From Franconibacter helveticus LMG 23732 (GTDB lineage Bacteria > Pseudomonadota > Gammaproteobacteria > Enterobacterales > Enterobacteriaceae): DNA of 64,000 bases. The notes below the pieces were generated by a model. It was not told the DNA's origin. It saw only the letters and a program-made list of their open reading frames with translations, and ran no database searches. The position numbers and the translations under genes were made by a program. The DNA is taken from the NCBI RefSeq assembly GCF_000463115.2, contig NZ_AWFX01000003.1, forward strand, positions 1 through 64,000. Direction: 5' to 3'. Shown here piece by piece: positions 54,501 through 63,720 of the stretch. Position 1 is the stretch's first letter, and each line of letters opens with the position of its first letter.

Positions 54501-55985
54501 GAGCACGGCGAAAGGCGTGTCGTCGCCCATTGAGCCGACGGCTTCCTGGCCGTTTTCGCCCAGTACCCGAATAACGGAATCCAGCTCTTCGTTGCTGTAA
54601 TTAAATTGCTTCTGGTAGCTTGCCAGCAGGTCGTCGTCCATCTCGCGCGTGCCGACCTGGCCGTCCGGCAGATCTTCAAACGGCACCAGACGGCGAACGT
54701 TTTTCTCCATCCACTCTTTATAAGGGTGACGGCTTTTGAGGTCGTTATCGGTTTCCGCCGAGTGCAGGATGCGCCCGCCGCGGGTATCGATAACCATCAG
54801 CTCGCCCGGGCCGACGCGGCCTTTTTCCACCACTTCGTCCGGTTGATAATCCCAGATGCCTACTTCAGAGGCGCAGGTGATCAGTTTGTCTTTGGTAATG
54901 ACATAGCGCGCCGGGCGCAGGCCGTTGCGGTCCAGGTTACAGGCGGCGAAACGGCCGTCTGACATGACGATGCCCGCCGGGCCGTCCCACGGCTCCATAT
55001 GCATGGAGTTGAAGTCAAAGAACGCGCGCAGCTCCGGATCCATATCCGGGTTGTTTTGCCAGGCTGGCGGCACAAGCAGGCGCATGGCGCGCACGATATC
55101 CATACCGCCTGCCAACAGCAGTTCGAGCATGTTATCCATGGAGCTTGAGTCGGAGCCGGTCTCATTAACGAACGGCGCGGCGTCGTGCAGGTCGGGGATC
55201 AGCGGCGTTTTAAATTTATAGGTGCGCGCGCGCGCCCATTGACGGTTGCCCGTAATGGTGTTGATTTCGCCGTTGTGCGCCAGGTAGCGGAACGGCTGCG
55301 CCAGCGGCCAGCGCGGCACGGTGTTGGTGGAGAAGCGTTGGTGGAACAGGCAGATGGCCGATTCCAGACGCAGGTCCGCAAGGTCAAGGTAGAAGCGCGG
55401 CAGATCTGCCGGCATACAAAGGCCTTTATAGATGTTTACCAGGTTCGACAGGCTGCAAACGTAGAAATCTTTGTCATCCTGGAGGCGTTTTTCGATACGG
55501 CGGCGGGCGATAAACAGACGGCGCTCCATATCGCGCGGACGCCAGCCTGCCGGAGCGTTAACAAAAATCTGCTCAATGCGGGGCAGCGAGGAAAGGGCGA
55601 TTTCACCTAACACGCCTTCGTTGGTGGGCACGTCGCGCCAGCCAACAATTGAGAGCGTCTCCTGCTGCAATTCTTCTTCGACAATGCGACGGCTACGGGC
55701 AGCCAGTTCCGCATCTTTATTTAAGAACAGCATGCCGACGGCGTAATTTTTCGCCAGACGCCAGCCGCGCTCTTCAGCGACGATGCGGAAAAAGCGGTCG
55801 GGTTTTTGCAATAACAGACCGCAGCCATCGCCTGTTTTGCCATCGGCAAGAATAGCGCCACGGTGCTGCATGCGGGCCAGTGCGTGAATAGCAGTACGCA
55901 CTACCTTGTGGCTAGGTTCGCCTTCTATGTGGGCGATCAGGCCGAAACCACAGTTATCTCTCTCAAGAGATTTATCGTACAACAT
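51525..55985 (-). CDS. gltB: Glutamate synthase large subunit
   Basis: GltB binds glutamine, releases ammonia and channels it to 2-oxoglutarate, forming glutamate. From the ATG at 55983-55985 it has 1486 residues, reading [20 protein letters not shown]. The eleven residues before the cysteine are a propeptide, and Cys12 becomes the catalytic N-terminal nucleophile. The glutaminase domain is followed by the FMN domain (VDGGLKTG), a 3Fe-4S site ([15 protein letters not shown]), and a glycine-rich beta-helix. I prefer this start for its GGGGAGG site. An ATG at 56088-56090 (35 residues longer, with GAGGG) is the alternative. Confidence 0.97.
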   Translation of the reverse strand: MLYDKSLERDNCGFGLIAHIEGEPSHKVVRTAIHALARMQHRGAILADGKTGDGCGLLLQKPDRFFRIVAEERGWRLAKNYAVGMLFLNKDAELAARSRRIVEEELQQETLSIVGWRDVPTNEGVLGEIALSSLPRIEQIFVNAPAGWRPRDMERRLFIARRRIEKRLQDDKDFYVCSLSNLVNIYKGLCMPADLPRFYLDLADLRLESAICLFHQRFSTNTVPRWPLAQPFRYLAHNGEINTITGNRQWARARTYKFKTPLIPDLHDAAPFVNETGSDSSSMDNMLELLLAGGMDIVRAMRLLVPPAWQNNPDMDPELRAFFDFNSMHMEPWDGPAGIVMSDGRFAACNLDRNGLRPARYVITKDKLITCASEVGIWDYQPDEVVEKGRVGPGELMVIDTRGGRILHSAETDNDLKSRHPYKEWMEKNVRRLVPFEDLPDGQVGTREMDDDLLASYQKQFNYSNEELDSVIRVLGENGQEAVGSMGDDTPFAVLSSQPRIIYDYFRQQFAQVTNPPIDPLREAHVMSLATSIGREMNVFCEAEGQAHRLSFKSPILLYSDFKQLTTLEESHYRADTLDITFDVTEVSLEETVKALCDKAEQMVRNGTVLLVLSDRNIGKNRLPVPAPMAVGAIQTRLVDKSLRCDANIIVETASARDPHHFAVLLGFGATAIYPYLAYETLARLVDTGAIEKSYRNVMLNYRNGINKGLYKIMSKMGISTIASYRCSKLFEAVGLHDEVSNLCFQGVVSRIGGAGFGDFQQDLLNLSKRAWLARKPLEQGGLLKYVHGGEYHAYNPDVVRTLQQAVQSGEYSDYQQYAKLVNERPAATLRDLLALNPQGEAVRVDEVEPATDLFKRFDTAAMSIGALSPEAHEALAEAMNSIGGNSNSGEGGEDPARYGTNKVSRIKQVASGRFGVTPAYLVNADVIQIKVAQGAKPGEGGQLPGDKVTPYIAKLRYSVPGVTLISPPPHHDIYSIEDLAQLIFDLKQVNPKAMISVKLVSEPGVGTIATGVAKAYADLITIAGYDGGTGASPLSSVKYAGCPWELGLVETQQALVANGLRHKIRLQVDGGLKTGLDIIKAAILGAESFGFGTGPMVALGCKYLRICHLNNCATGVATQDDKLRKNHYHGLPFKVTNYFEFIARETRELMAQLGVTRLVDLIGRTELLKELEGFTAKQQKLDLARLLETAEPLPGKAVYCTEHNPPFDNGVLNAQLLNQAKPYVDEKQSKTFWFDIRNTDRSVGASLSGYIAEKHGDQGLASDPIKAHFSGTAGQSFGVWNAGGVELHLTGDANDYVGKGMAGGLIAIRPPVGSAFRSHEASIIGNTCLYGATGGRLYAAGRAGERFGVRNSGAITVVEGIGDNGCEYMTGGIVCILGKTGVNFGAGMTGGFAYVLDEDGEFRKRVNPELVEVLGVDELAIHEEHLRGLITEHVHHTGSQRGEEILAHWPAFASKFALVKPKSSDVKALLGHRSRSAAELRVQAQ

Positions 55986-56666
55986 ATAAGTGAACCTCCC
56001 CAGGCTCTGCGGGACCCCCTCCTGTTCAGCGGCGTGCGGGCGTAAAAAGGGTGTGGCGACGGGGTTGGCGTTAAAACGCGAGCCTCGCATGTCGCCCTCT
56101 TTTATCCTTTTCGCATCGATACACGGTCGTTGAGAACTTACTTAAGAGGGAATCTCAATTACTGCATAAATATGATGAGCAGAACACTCATCCAGAAAGC
56201 TTCCAGCGGATCCTCAACTTATCGGGAATCAGTATGCAGGTCAAATGTCATTCTTATTTATGCTGAAATGTGCTATGAGAACGTTAACTATTTGATCTTA
56301 ATTGTTATTTAATGATTTTTACAAAGCGGGAAGCGGCCTTTGCACCAAAATGGAGTGTGATCTGTCTCACTATTGCTGCCGCCTGTAATCGCCGATGGTC
56401 ACTGTGATTAGACGAATTGTCAGCGGAAAATGCTAAAAAATCGGCGTGCCTTGCAGGATGACACTGTTTTGTAGTTGCCGTCATATTATTTAAATAAAAG
56501 GCGGCGACATAAGGAAAAGTAATCAGCCGTAAGGTGATTGAAATTTCGTTTATTTTGAATAGTTATTCGGATTGAAAAAGGGTGCCGGGGCGCTTGATCC
56601 ATATCATCGCCATTAAGAGGTAAAACTGGCAGGCTTAGCCCTTTTCTCAGGGCGGCCTTCCAGATT
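55986..56666. other. gltB-yhcC divergent control region
   Basis: This long gap carries the gltBD promoter and leader on one side and the yhcC promoter on the other. In E. coli gltBD is activated by Lrp and IHF from far upstream. The middle (about 56250-56560) is AT-rich and suits such binding. A strong CRP-like site is listed separately. No additional gene is supported. Confidence 0.5.
56356..56371. promoter_or_regulatory. CRP-like site between gltB and yhcC
   Basis: TGTGATCTGTCTCACT matches the CRP consensus TGTGA-N6-TCACA at nine of ten fixed positions. It lies about 370 bp upstream of gltB and 296 bp upstream of yhcC. CRP is known to reduce gltBD expression in E. coli. Confidence 0.6.
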
Positions 56667-57587
56667 ATGCAGTTACAGAAATTAGTCAATATGTTTGGCG
56701 GCGACCTTACGCGCCGCTATGGGCAAAAAGTTCATAAACTCACGCTACATGGCGGCTTTAGCTGTCCCAACCGCGACGGCACTATTGGCCGTGGCGGATG
56801 CACATTTTGCAATGTCGCCTCGTTTGTCGATGAAACGCAGCAATACAGGTCTATATCCGACCAGCTTGCTTGCCAGGCGAAGCGGGTAGACAGAGCAAAA
56901 CGCTACCTCGCCTATTTTCAGGCTTACACCAGCACCTGGGCTGAAGTGCAGCAGCTGCGCGCCATGTATCAACAAGCGGTCAGCGAAGCGAGGATCGTCG
57001 GGCTTTGCGTCGGCACGCGCCCGGATTGCGTGCCTGAAAGCGTGCTGGACCTGCTCAGCAGCTACCGTGAGCAAGGATATGAAGTCTGGCTGGAGCTGGG
57101 GTTGCAATCGGCCCATGATAAAACGCTGCGTCGCATAAACCGCGGCCATAATTTTACGGCGTACCAGAAAACCGCGCGGCTGGAGGTGTGTTGTCACCTT
57201 ATTGTCGGCTTACCCGGCGAAACGCGCAGCCACTGCCTTGAAACGCTCAGGCGCGTAGTGGAAACCGGCGTGGATGGCATTAAGCTGCATCCTCTGCATA
57301 TCGTTACCGGCAGCATTATGGCGAAAGCATGGCAGGCGGGCAGGATAACGGGTATCGAACTCGATGAATATGTGGCGACGGCAGGCGAGATGATCCGCCA
57401 TACGCCGCCGGAAGTGATCTACCACCGTATTTCTGCAAGCGCCCGTCGCCCAACATTGCTGGCGCCGTTGTGGTGTGAGAATCGCTGGACCGGTATGGTA
57501 GAGATAGACCGCTATCTCAATGCGCATGGCGCACAGGGCTCTGCGCTTGGCAGGCCCTGGACGCCACACTTTTACGTTCAACCCTGA
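56667..57587 (+). CDS. yhcC: Radical SAM protein YhcC
   Basis: YhcC is a radical-SAM family protein of unsettled function, always encoded upstream of arcB. It has 306 residues. The cluster motif, three cysteines in CPNRDGTIGRGGCTFCN, is at about 33-49. The fold continues with YFQAYTSTWAEV, LCVGTRPDCVP and the C-terminal HPPEVIYHRISASARRP region. Compared from memory with E. coli, about six residues are missing between YQKTARL and EVCCHLIVGLPG, which would shorten a helix-strand link. The frame is otherwise intact. Confidence 0.93.
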   Translation: MQLQKLVNMFGGDLTRRYGQKVHKLTLHGGFSCPNRDGTIGRGGCTFCNVASFVDETQQYRSISDQLACQAKRVDRAKRYLAYFQAYTSTWAEVQQLRAMYQQAVSEARIVGLCVGTRPDCVPESVLDLLSSYREQGYEVWLELGLQSAHDKTLRRINRGHNFTAYQKTARLEVCCHLIVGLPGETRSHCLETLRRVVETGVDGIKLHPLHIVTGSIMAKAWQAGRITGIELDEYVATAGEMIRHTPPEVIYHRISASARRPTLLAPLWCENRWTGMVEIDRYLNAHGAQGSALGRPWTPHFYVQP

Positions 57588-57642
57588 TCGTTAGCGCCAC
57601 TTTTGGGTATTATTGAGCGGAATATCAGCGAAGGAACAATTC

Positions 57643-59976
57643 ATGAAGCAAATCCGGTTGTTGGCGCAGTTTTACGTGGATCTCCTGGTCAAACTGGGCC
57701 TGGTGCGGTTCTCGCTTCTGCTGGCGCTGGCGCTGGTGGTGCTGGCGATGGCGGTGCAGATGGCAGTCACTATGGTGCTGCACGGCCAGGTAGAGAGCAT
57801 CGACGTTATCCGCTCTATCTTTTTCGGCTTATTAATCACCCCCTGGGCTGTCTACTTCCTTTCCGTGGTGGTAGAGCAGCTTGAAGAATCGCGCCAGCGG
57901 CTCTCAAAACTGGTCGATAAGCTGGAAGAGATGCGCGAGCGCGACCTGAAGCTCAACGTACAGCTCAGGGACAACATTGCCCAGCTTAACCAGGAAATCG
58001 CCGAGCGCGAAAAAGCGGAGGCTGAACGCCAGCATATGCTGGAGCAGCTGAAAGTAGAGATGAAAGAGCGCGAAGTAACGCAAATCCAGCTCGAGCAGCA
58101 ATCTTCCTTCCTGCGCTCGTTTCTGGATGCTTCGCCGGACCTTGTTTTCTATCGCAATGAAGACAAAGAGTTCTCTGGCTGCAACCGGGCGATGGAGCTG
58201 TTAACCGGCAAAAGCGAGAAGCAACTGATTAACCTTAAACCGCAGGATGTCTATTCGCCCGAGGCGGCGGAAAAAGTGATTGAGACCGACGAAAAAGTCT
58301 TTCGTCATAATGTTTCGCTTACCTACGAGCAGTGGCTTGATTATCCCGATGGCCGCAAAGCCTGCTTTGAGATCCGCAAGGTGCCTTATTACGACCGGGT
58401 GGGCAAACGTCACGGCCTGATGGGGTTTGGGCGCGATATTACCGAGCGTAAGCGGTATCAGGACGCGCTGGAGCGCGCCAGCCGCGATAAAACCACCTTT
58501 ATTTCTACTATCAGTCATGAGTTGCGCACGCCGCTTAACGGCATCGTCGGCTTAAGCCGCATTCTGCTGGATACCGAGCTGTCCGCCGAGCAGGAAAAAT
58601 ACCTGAAAACCATTCATGTTTCGGCCGTTACGCTGGGCAATATTTTTAACGATATTATCGACATGGACAAAATCGAGCGGCGAAAAGTGCAGCTTGATAA
58701 TCAGCCTGTCGATTTCACAAGCTTCCTTGCCGACCTTGAAAACCTCTCCGGCCTACAGGCCCAGCAAAAAGGCTTACGCTTTGTCATGGAGCCGTCGCTG
58801 CCGCTGCCGCATAAAGTGGTGACTGACGGTACGCGTCTGCGGCAAATTCTCTGGAACCTTATCAGCAACGCAGTGAAATTTACCCAGAAAGGGCAGGTGA
58901 CAGTGCGGGTGCGCTATGAAGAAGATCATCTTCTGCGTTTTGAAGTGGAAGATTCCGGCATCGGCATTCCGCAACAGGAGCTGGATAAGATCTTCGCCAT
59001 GTATTATCAGGTAAAAGACAGCCAGGGCGGCAAACCTGCGACCGGCACCGGTATCGGCCTTGCCGTCTCTCGTCGGCTGGCGAAAAACATGGGCGGCGAT
59101 ATCACGGTTTCCAGCCATCCTGGCAAAGGCTCTCTCTTTACGCTTACCGTTGAAGCGCCGCGCGTAGCGGAAGAGACGCAAGCGGAGCAGGTGGAAGAAG
59201 ATATGCCGCTGCCCGCGCTGCACGTGCTGCTGGTGGAAGACATCGAACTCAATGTCATTGTCGCCCGCTCCGTGCTGGAAAAGCTCGGCAATAGCGTGGA
59301 TGTCGCCATGACCGGCAAAGCGGCGCTGGAAACATTCACCCCTGGCGAATATGACCTTGTACTGCTGGATATTCAGCTCCCCGATATGACAGGGCTGGAT
59401 ATTTCCCGGGAACTCACGCGCCGCTATGCGAAGGACGATTTACCGCCGCTGGTGGCGTTAACCGCCAATGTGCTTAAGGATAAGAAAGAGTATCTGGATG
59501 CGGGTATGGACGACGTGCTGAGCAAACCGCTGTCGGTGCCTGCGCTCACGGCGATGATCAAAAAATATTGGGATACGCAACCGGACAGAAATGAGGACGA
59601 CGCGATGAGTGAAGATAAGCACCAGACGTTATTCGATCTCCCTATGCTTGAACAGTATATGGAGCTGGTTGGGCCGAAGCTGATTCTGGATGGCCTGACG
59701 ATGTTTGAAAAAATGATGCCGGGATACCTGAGCGTGCTGGAATCTAACCTGACGGCGAAAGACCAGAAAGGAATTGTGGAAGAGGGGCATAAAATCAAAG
59801 GCGCGGCAGGCTCCGTTGGGCTGCGGCACCTGCAACAGCTGGCGCAACAGATTCAGTCTCCGGATCTGCCCGCCTGGTGGGACAACGTCGGTGAATGGGT
59901 TGAAGAGCTTAAGCAAGAGTGGCCGCACGATGTGGCAGCGCTGCGTGCCTGGGTGAGCGAGGCTGAAAAAAAATGA
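57643..59976 (+). CDS. arcB: Aerobic respiration control sensor kinase ArcB
   Basis: ArcB senses quinone redox state and phosphorylates ArcA to reprogramme respiration under low oxygen. It has 777 residues. Two membrane helices (about 22-45 and 58-77) are followed by a coiled coil and a PAS domain with redox cysteines (FSGCNRAMEL, GRKACFEIRK). The histidine kinase core (FISTISHELRTPLNG near 290), receiver domain (LVLLDIQLPD) and HPt domain (GHKIKGAAGSVG near 715) follow. The ATG at 57643 (MKQIRLLAQF) matches E. coli and has AAGGA upstream. The ArcZ RNA gene lies on the opposite strand at its 3' end. Confidence 0.98.
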   Translation: MKQIRLLAQFYVDLLVKLGLVRFSLLLALALVVLAMAVQMAVTMVLHGQVESIDVIRSIFFGLLITPWAVYFLSVVVEQLEESRQRLSKLVDKLEEMRERDLKLNVQLRDNIAQLNQEIAEREKAEAERQHMLEQLKVEMKEREVTQIQLEQQSSFLRSFLDASPDLVFYRNEDKEFSGCNRAMELLTGKSEKQLINLKPQDVYSPEAAEKVIETDEKVFRHNVSLTYEQWLDYPDGRKACFEIRKVPYYDRVGKRHGLMGFGRDITERKRYQDALERASRDKTTFISTISHELRTPLNGIVGLSRILLDTELSAEQEKYLKTIHVSAVTLGNIFNDIIDMDKIERRKVQLDNQPVDFTSFLADLENLSGLQAQQKGLRFVMEPSLPLPHKVVTDGTRLRQILWNLISNAVKFTQKGQVTVRVRYEEDHLLRFEVEDSGIGIPQQELDKIFAMYYQVKDSQGGKPATGTGIGLAVSRRLAKNMGGDITVSSHPGKGSLFTLTVEAPRVAEETQAEQVEEDMPLPALHVLLVEDIELNVIVARSVLEKLGNSVDVAMTGKAALETFTPGEYDLVLLDIQLPDMTGLDISRELTRRYAKDDLPPLVALTANVLKDKKEYLDAGMDDVLSKPLSVPALTAMIKKYWDTQPDRNEDDAMSEDKHQTLFDLPMLEQYMELVGPKLILDGLTMFEKMMPGYLSVLESNLTAKDQKGIVEEGHKIKGAAGSVGLRHLQQLAQQIQSPDLPAWWDNVGEWVEELKQEWPHDVAALRAWVSEAEKK

Positions 59977-60088
59977 CCCCGGCTTAACCGGGGTGCGCGA
60001 AGACTGCGCCAACACCAGGGAAATGAAGGCATCGCCTGTTCTTGGTGTGGTTTTAGTACGTGGCGGGGCCTGAGAATTTGTTCCGCTC
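59967..60088 (-). ncRNA. arcZ: ArcZ small regulatory RNA
   Basis: ArcZ is an Hfq-bound RNA, repressed by ArcA under low oxygen, that activates rpoS translation and represses several genes including flhDC. On the minus strand the conserved core TTTCCCTGGTGTTGGCGC and the terminator ACCCCGG-5-CCGGGGT plus a T run match E. coli from memory. The position between arcB and elbB is the same. The 5' part differs from E. coli. The 5' end is placed about seven bases from a TATCTT box at 60095-60100. The predicted length of about 122 fits the E. coli 121 nt. Confidence 0.88.
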
Positions 60089-60206
60089 GTGCATAAGATA
60101 GCAAAAGTTAAAAGAATTGTTACGCGAATCAGTTAAATGTGTGAAGCATAGCGTCTAAATCACATTTTCTTATATTCTTCAATTGGTTAGCAAAAGGGAT
60201 AGATCT

Positions 60207-60860
60207 ATGAAGAAGATCGGCGTGGTGTTTAGCGGCTGCGGGGTTTATGACGGAAGCGAAATCCACGAGGCGGTGATTACGTTGCTGGCGATTGCTCGCA
60301 ACGACGCGCAGGCGGTCTGTTTCGCGCCGGATAAACCGCAGACGGATGTGATTAACCATTTGACCGGCGAGAAAATGACAGAGAGCCGCAACGTGCTGGT
60401 TGAGGCGGCACGCATTGCTCGCGGTGAGGTGCGCCCCCTGGCGGATGCGCGCGCTGATGAGCTGGATGCGCTGATTGTGCCTGGCGGGTTTGGCGCGGCG
60501 AAAAACCTTAGCACGTTCGCCACCGGGGGCGCGGAATGCAGTATCGAGCCGACGCTGAAAGCATTAACGCAAGCGATGCACGTCGCAGGCAAACCGTTGG
60601 GTTTTATCTGCATCGCTCCCGCCATGCTGACTAAAATGCTTCCGGCGCCGCTGCGCCTGACTATCGGGACCGATATCGACACCGCCGAAGTCATTGAAGA
60701 GATGGGCGGCGAACATGTTTCTTGTCCGGCAGACGATATCGTGGTGGATGAAGACAACAAAGTCGTCACCACGCCAGCTTATATGGTCGCGAAGCGTATT
60801 GACGAAGCCGCGGCGGGCATTGAGAAACTGGTCGCTCGCGTGCTGGATCTGTGCGCATGA
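60207..60860 (+). CDS. elbB: Glyoxalase ElbB
   Basis: ElbB (YhbL) is a DJ-1/PfpI-superfamily protein with glyoxalase III-like activity and has been linked to isoprenoid synthesis. It has 217 residues. It begins [20 protein letters not shown]. The nucleophile elbow is in [10 protein letters not shown] near residue 138. The ATG at 60207 matches E. coli; the longer frame from 60183 is rejected. Its TGA overlaps the mtgA ATG (ATGA), so the two are coupled. Confidence 0.95.
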   Translation: MKKIGVVFSGCGVYDGSEIHEAVITLLAIARNDAQAVCFAPDKPQTDVINHLTGEKMTESRNVLVEAARIARGEVRPLADARADELDALIVPGGFGAAKNLSTFATGGAECSIEPTLKALTQAMHVAGKPLGFICIAPAMLTKMLPAPLRLTIGTDIDTAEVIEEMGGEHVSCPADDIVVDEDNKVVTTPAYMVAKRIDEAAAGIEKLVARVLDLCA

Positions 60861-61585
60861 GAAAAGGCAAAGCATCGCTATGGCGAAAGGGATGGCGCTG
60901 GCTATGGCGCGGCTGCGCCGCCGTAGTGGCGCTGTGGATCGGCGGCATTTTGCTGTTTGGCCTGTTGCCTGTGCCGTTTTCCGCAGTCATGGCGGAACGG
61001 CAAGCTTCCGCCTGGTTTAGCGGCGATTTTGGCTATATAGCGCATTCTGACTGGGTGGGCGCCGACGACATTTCGCCATGGATGGGGCTTGCGGTAATTG
61101 CGGCGGAAGATCAGAAGTTCCCGGAGCACTGGGGGTTTGACGTCGCCGCCATCAAAAAAGCGGTTTCCCATAATGAGCGTCATGAGAGCCGTATTCGCGG
61201 CGCATCAACCATTTCACAGCAAACCGCCAAGAATCTTTTTTTGTGGGATGGGCGCAGCTGGCTGCGCAAAGGACTGGAAGCGGGGCTGACGGTTGGCATT
61301 GAAACGGTCTGGAGCAAACGGCGCATTCTGACGGTGTATCTGAATATCGCTGAGTTTGGCGAAGGCACTTTTGGCGTGGAAGCCGCAGCGCAGCGTTATT
61401 TTCATAAGCCAGCAAGCCGGCTTAGCGCTGCCGAAGCGGCCTTACTGGCGGCGGTATTGCCAAACCCGCTGCGCTTTAAGGCGGATGCCCCATCAGGCTA
61501 TGTGCGCGCGCGTCAGGCCTGGATTTTGCGCCAGATGCGGCAGTTAGGCGGCGAGTCGTTTATGGCGCAACACAAGCTGCGCTAG
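60857..61585 (+). CDS. mtgA: Monofunctional peptidoglycan transglycosylase MtgA
   Basis: MtgA polymerises lipid II glycan chains and localises to the division site. It has 242 residues. One N-terminal membrane helix (about 17-39) is followed by the GT51 domain, with the catalytic glutamate in [15 protein letters not shown] near residue 80, [17 protein letters not shown] near 113, and [16 protein letters not shown] near 155. The ATG at 60857 overlaps the elbB stop; a GTG two codons earlier is less likely. Confidence 0.96.
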   Translation: MRKGKASLWRKGWRWLWRGCAAVVALWIGGILLFGLLPVPFSAVMAERQASAWFSGDFGYIAHSDWVGADDISPWMGLAVIAAEDQKFPEHWGFDVAAIKKAVSHNERHESRIRGASTISQQTAKNLFLWDGRSWLRKGLEAGLTVGIETVWSKRRILTVYLNIAEFGEGTFGVEAAAQRYFHKPASRLSAAEAALLAAVLPNPLRFKADAPSGYVRARQAWILRQMRQLGGESFMAQHKLR

Positions 61586-61596
61586 CGAAACAGAAT

Positions 61597-61633
61597 AAAA
61601 AGGCGGGTAAGCCTGAAGCTGCCCGCCTTTTTA
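61597..61633. terminator. Bidirectional terminator between mtgA and npr
   Basis: AAAGGCGGG pairs with CCCGCCTTT around a loop of about 14 bases, with A and T runs on either side. It serves the convergent mtgA and npr ends. Confidence 0.85.
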
Positions 61634-61652
61634 ACGCTTAAAAGCCGCGTCT

Positions 61653-61925
61653 TTAATCTTCATCGAACCCGGCTTTAAACAGCGCGATAACCGCCGACAG
61701 CGCTTCCTGTTCCTGCGGGCCCGTTGCTTCCACTTCAATCTGGCCGCCCTGGGCGGAATCCAGCATAAGCAGGGCGATGACGCTGCTCGCTTCCGCCTCG
61801 GTGCCTGCTTCATTACGCAACAGCACTTCTGCATCGAAGCTTTGCACCAGTTCAAACAGCTTCATTGCCGGGCGAGCATGCATGCCAAGCTTATTGGTTA
61901 TCTCGACGGTCTGTTTTACGGTCAT
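61653..61925 (-). CDS. npr: Nitrogen-PTS phosphocarrier NPr
   Basis: NPr (PtsO) is the HPr-like carrier that moves phosphate from EI-Ntr (PtsP) to PtsN. It has 90 residues. The phospho-histidine is in [16 protein letters not shown] at about residue 16. The segment [22 protein letters not shown] is typical of the family. It overlaps the rapZ stop by four bases (ATGA). Confidence 0.97.
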   Translation of the reverse strand: MTVKQTVEITNKLGMHARPAMKLFELVQSFDAEVLLRNEAGTEAEASSVIALLMLDSAQGGQIEVEATGPQEQEALSAVIALFKAGFDED

Positions 61926-62776
61926 GATTTGCGTTTTTCCAGCGTACGATGGCGAGACTGGACATTCTTGCCGCGCGAGCGGAAATAATCAGCCAGCTGT
62001 TCTGCGATATAAACAGAACGATGTTTACCGCCGGTACAGCCGATAGCGACGGTCAGGTAGCTGCGGTTATTTGTTTCCAGCATAGGCAGCCAAAGTTCAA
62101 GGTAACTGCGGGTCTGGTAGATAAAATTATGTACTTCGGTATGACGATCAAGGAAGGCGGCGACGGGCTTATCAAGGCCGGTCATTGGACGCAGCTTAGG
62201 GTCCCAGTGCGGGTTCGGCAGAAAGCGAACGTCAAACACGTAATCGGCGTCGATAGGAATGCCGTGCTTAAAACCAAACGATTCAAACACCATGGTCAGT
62301 TCACGTTCGCGCTTACCAAGCAGACGCGTGCGAAGCATTTCGGCCAGTTCGTGCACTGACATCTCTGAGGTGTCGATAATTAAATCGGCGCGGGAGCGAA
62401 GAGGCTCCAGCAGGTTGTTTTCTTCATCAATGGCGCTTTCAAGCGAGAGATTGCGGCCAGAAAGAGGGTGCAGACGGCGCGTGTCGCTGTAACGGCGGAT
62501 GAGCGTATTGCGATCGGCATCCAGAAAGAGTAACTGCGGAGAAAAAGCCTCCGGCAGGTTGTTCATCGCCTGTTCGAAGATCTCCGGCGATTCGGGCATG
62601 TTGCGCACATCGATACTGATGGCGGCGGAAATCTGCCGGTCCGCCAGCGTTCGCGCCAGCTCGGGCAACAACACCACCGGCAGGTTATCCACGCAGTAGA
62701 AGCCCATATCTTCCAGCGCGCGTAAAGCGACCGATTTACCGGATCCTGAACGCCCGCTGACGATCATCAGCACCAT
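61922..62776 (-). CDS. rapZ: RNase adaptor protein RapZ
   Basis: RapZ binds the small RNA GlmZ and brings it to RNase E, thereby setting GlmS synthesis and amino-sugar supply. It has 284 residues. The Walker A motif [16 protein letters not shown] is at about 8-23. A conserved C-terminal domain carries [17 protein letters not shown] and a basic RNA-binding tail. It lies 63 bp after ptsN in the rpoN operon. Confidence 0.97.
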   Translation of the reverse strand: MVLMIVSGRSGSGKSVALRALEDMGFYCVDNLPVVLLPELARTLADRQISAAISIDVRNMPESPEIFEQAMNNLPEAFSPQLLFLDADRNTLIRRYSDTRRLHPLSGRNLSLESAIDEENNLLEPLRSRADLIIDTSEMSVHELAEMLRTRLLGKRERELTMVFESFGFKHGIPIDADYVFDVRFLPNPHWDPKLRPMTGLDKPVAAFLDRHTEVHNFIYQTRSYLELWLPMLETNNRSYLTVAIGCTGGKHRSVYIAEQLADYFRSRGKNVQSRHRTLEKRKS

Positions 62777-62839
62777 CTTCAGTCTCTCCCTGGTTTAGTA
62801 CGGGCGACAGCCGCCCCTTTTAGTGAGCTTCGCAGCCCA

Positions 62840-63325
62840 TTATTCACTTTGCTCACCGCCTTCGGTGATTATCTGGTACAGCTCTTCATCGCTTTGTGCG
62901 GCACGCAGACGGCGGCAGATGGTTTTGTCAGCCAGACGCCTTGCAACGAGCGAAAGCGTATGCAAATGGGTTTTGGTTTGATCCGCCGGCACCAACAGGG
63001 CAAAGAGGAGATCGACCGGCTGGTTATCGATGGCGTCAAAGGCGATAGGCGTTTCCAGTTGCACGAATACGCCTACCGCGCGCAGGGTATCTTCTTCAAG
63101 TTTACCGTGCGGAATGGCGATGCCGTTGCCGATGCCGGTACTCCCCATGCGCTCGCGCGTGAGGATCGCTTCAAACACCACCTGCTGAGGCAGGCTAAGC
63201 TGTTTTGCGGCAAGCTCGCTGATAATTTCCAGCGCGCGCTTTTTACTCTGGCAATGCACGCCGCTTCGGGTACATTCCTGGTTCAGGACATTGCTCAGTT
63301 GGAGAGCGGAATCATTATTCATCAT
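62840..63325 (-). CDS. ptsN: Nitrogen-PTS enzyme IIA PtsN
   Basis: PtsN is the terminal acceptor of the nitrogen PTS. In its unphosphorylated form it controls potassium transport (TrkA, KdpD) and other targets. It has 161 residues. The phospho-histidine lies in GIAIPHGKLEEDT near residue 73. The start is one of two adjacent ATGs (63323-63325 chosen). It lies 85 bp after hpf. Confidence 0.97.
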   Translation of the reverse strand: MMNNDSALQLSNVLNQECTRSGVHCQSKKRALEIISELAAKQLSLPQQVVFEAILTRERMGSTGIGNGIAIPHGKLEEDTLRAVGVFVQLETPIAFDAIDNQPVDLLFALLVPADQTKTHLHTLSLVARRLADKTICRRLRAAQSDEELYQIITEGGEQSE

Positions 63326-63410
63326 AATTTCACCTAAGCATTCTCTGTGCTAACGGCCCGCTATTCCTCGAATAACGAGCCGTTAATACATCAGCCAAAC
63401 GCCCGGACAA

Positions 63411-63698
63411 TCAGTGTTGTTTCAGTTTATCTTTATGTTTAGTAAGTTGCCGCGCCAGTTTATCAATTAAACTGTCGATGGCGGCATACATATCCTGACC
63501 TTCCGCACTGGCATGAAGCTCGCCTCCGTTGACGTGCAACGTGGCGTCTGAGATGTGGGTGACCTTTTCCACTTTCAGCACTATGTAAACCTGGTTGATC
63601 CTTTCGAAGTACTGCTCCAGCTTGGCGAACTTCGTATTCACAAATTCACGAAGCGAATCAGTGATTTCGACGTTATGTCCAGTAATGTTGAGCTGCAT
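63411..63698 (-). CDS. hpf: Ribosome hibernation promoting factor
   Basis: Hpf promotes dimerisation of ribosomes into inactive 100S particles in stationary phase. It has 95 residues, the short form, with the beta-alpha-beta-beta-beta-alpha fold. It begins QLNITGHNVEITDSLREFV and includes GQDMYAAIDSLIDKLARQL, the rRNA-binding helix. It is 22 bp after rpoN. Confidence 0.97.
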   Translation of the reverse strand: MQLNITGHNVEITDSLREFVNTKFAKLEQYFERINQVYIVLKVEKVTHISDATLHVNGGELHASAEGQDMYAAIDSLIDKLARQLTKHKDKLKQH

Positions 63699-63720
63699 AG
63701 TGTCTTCCTTATCGGTTGAG

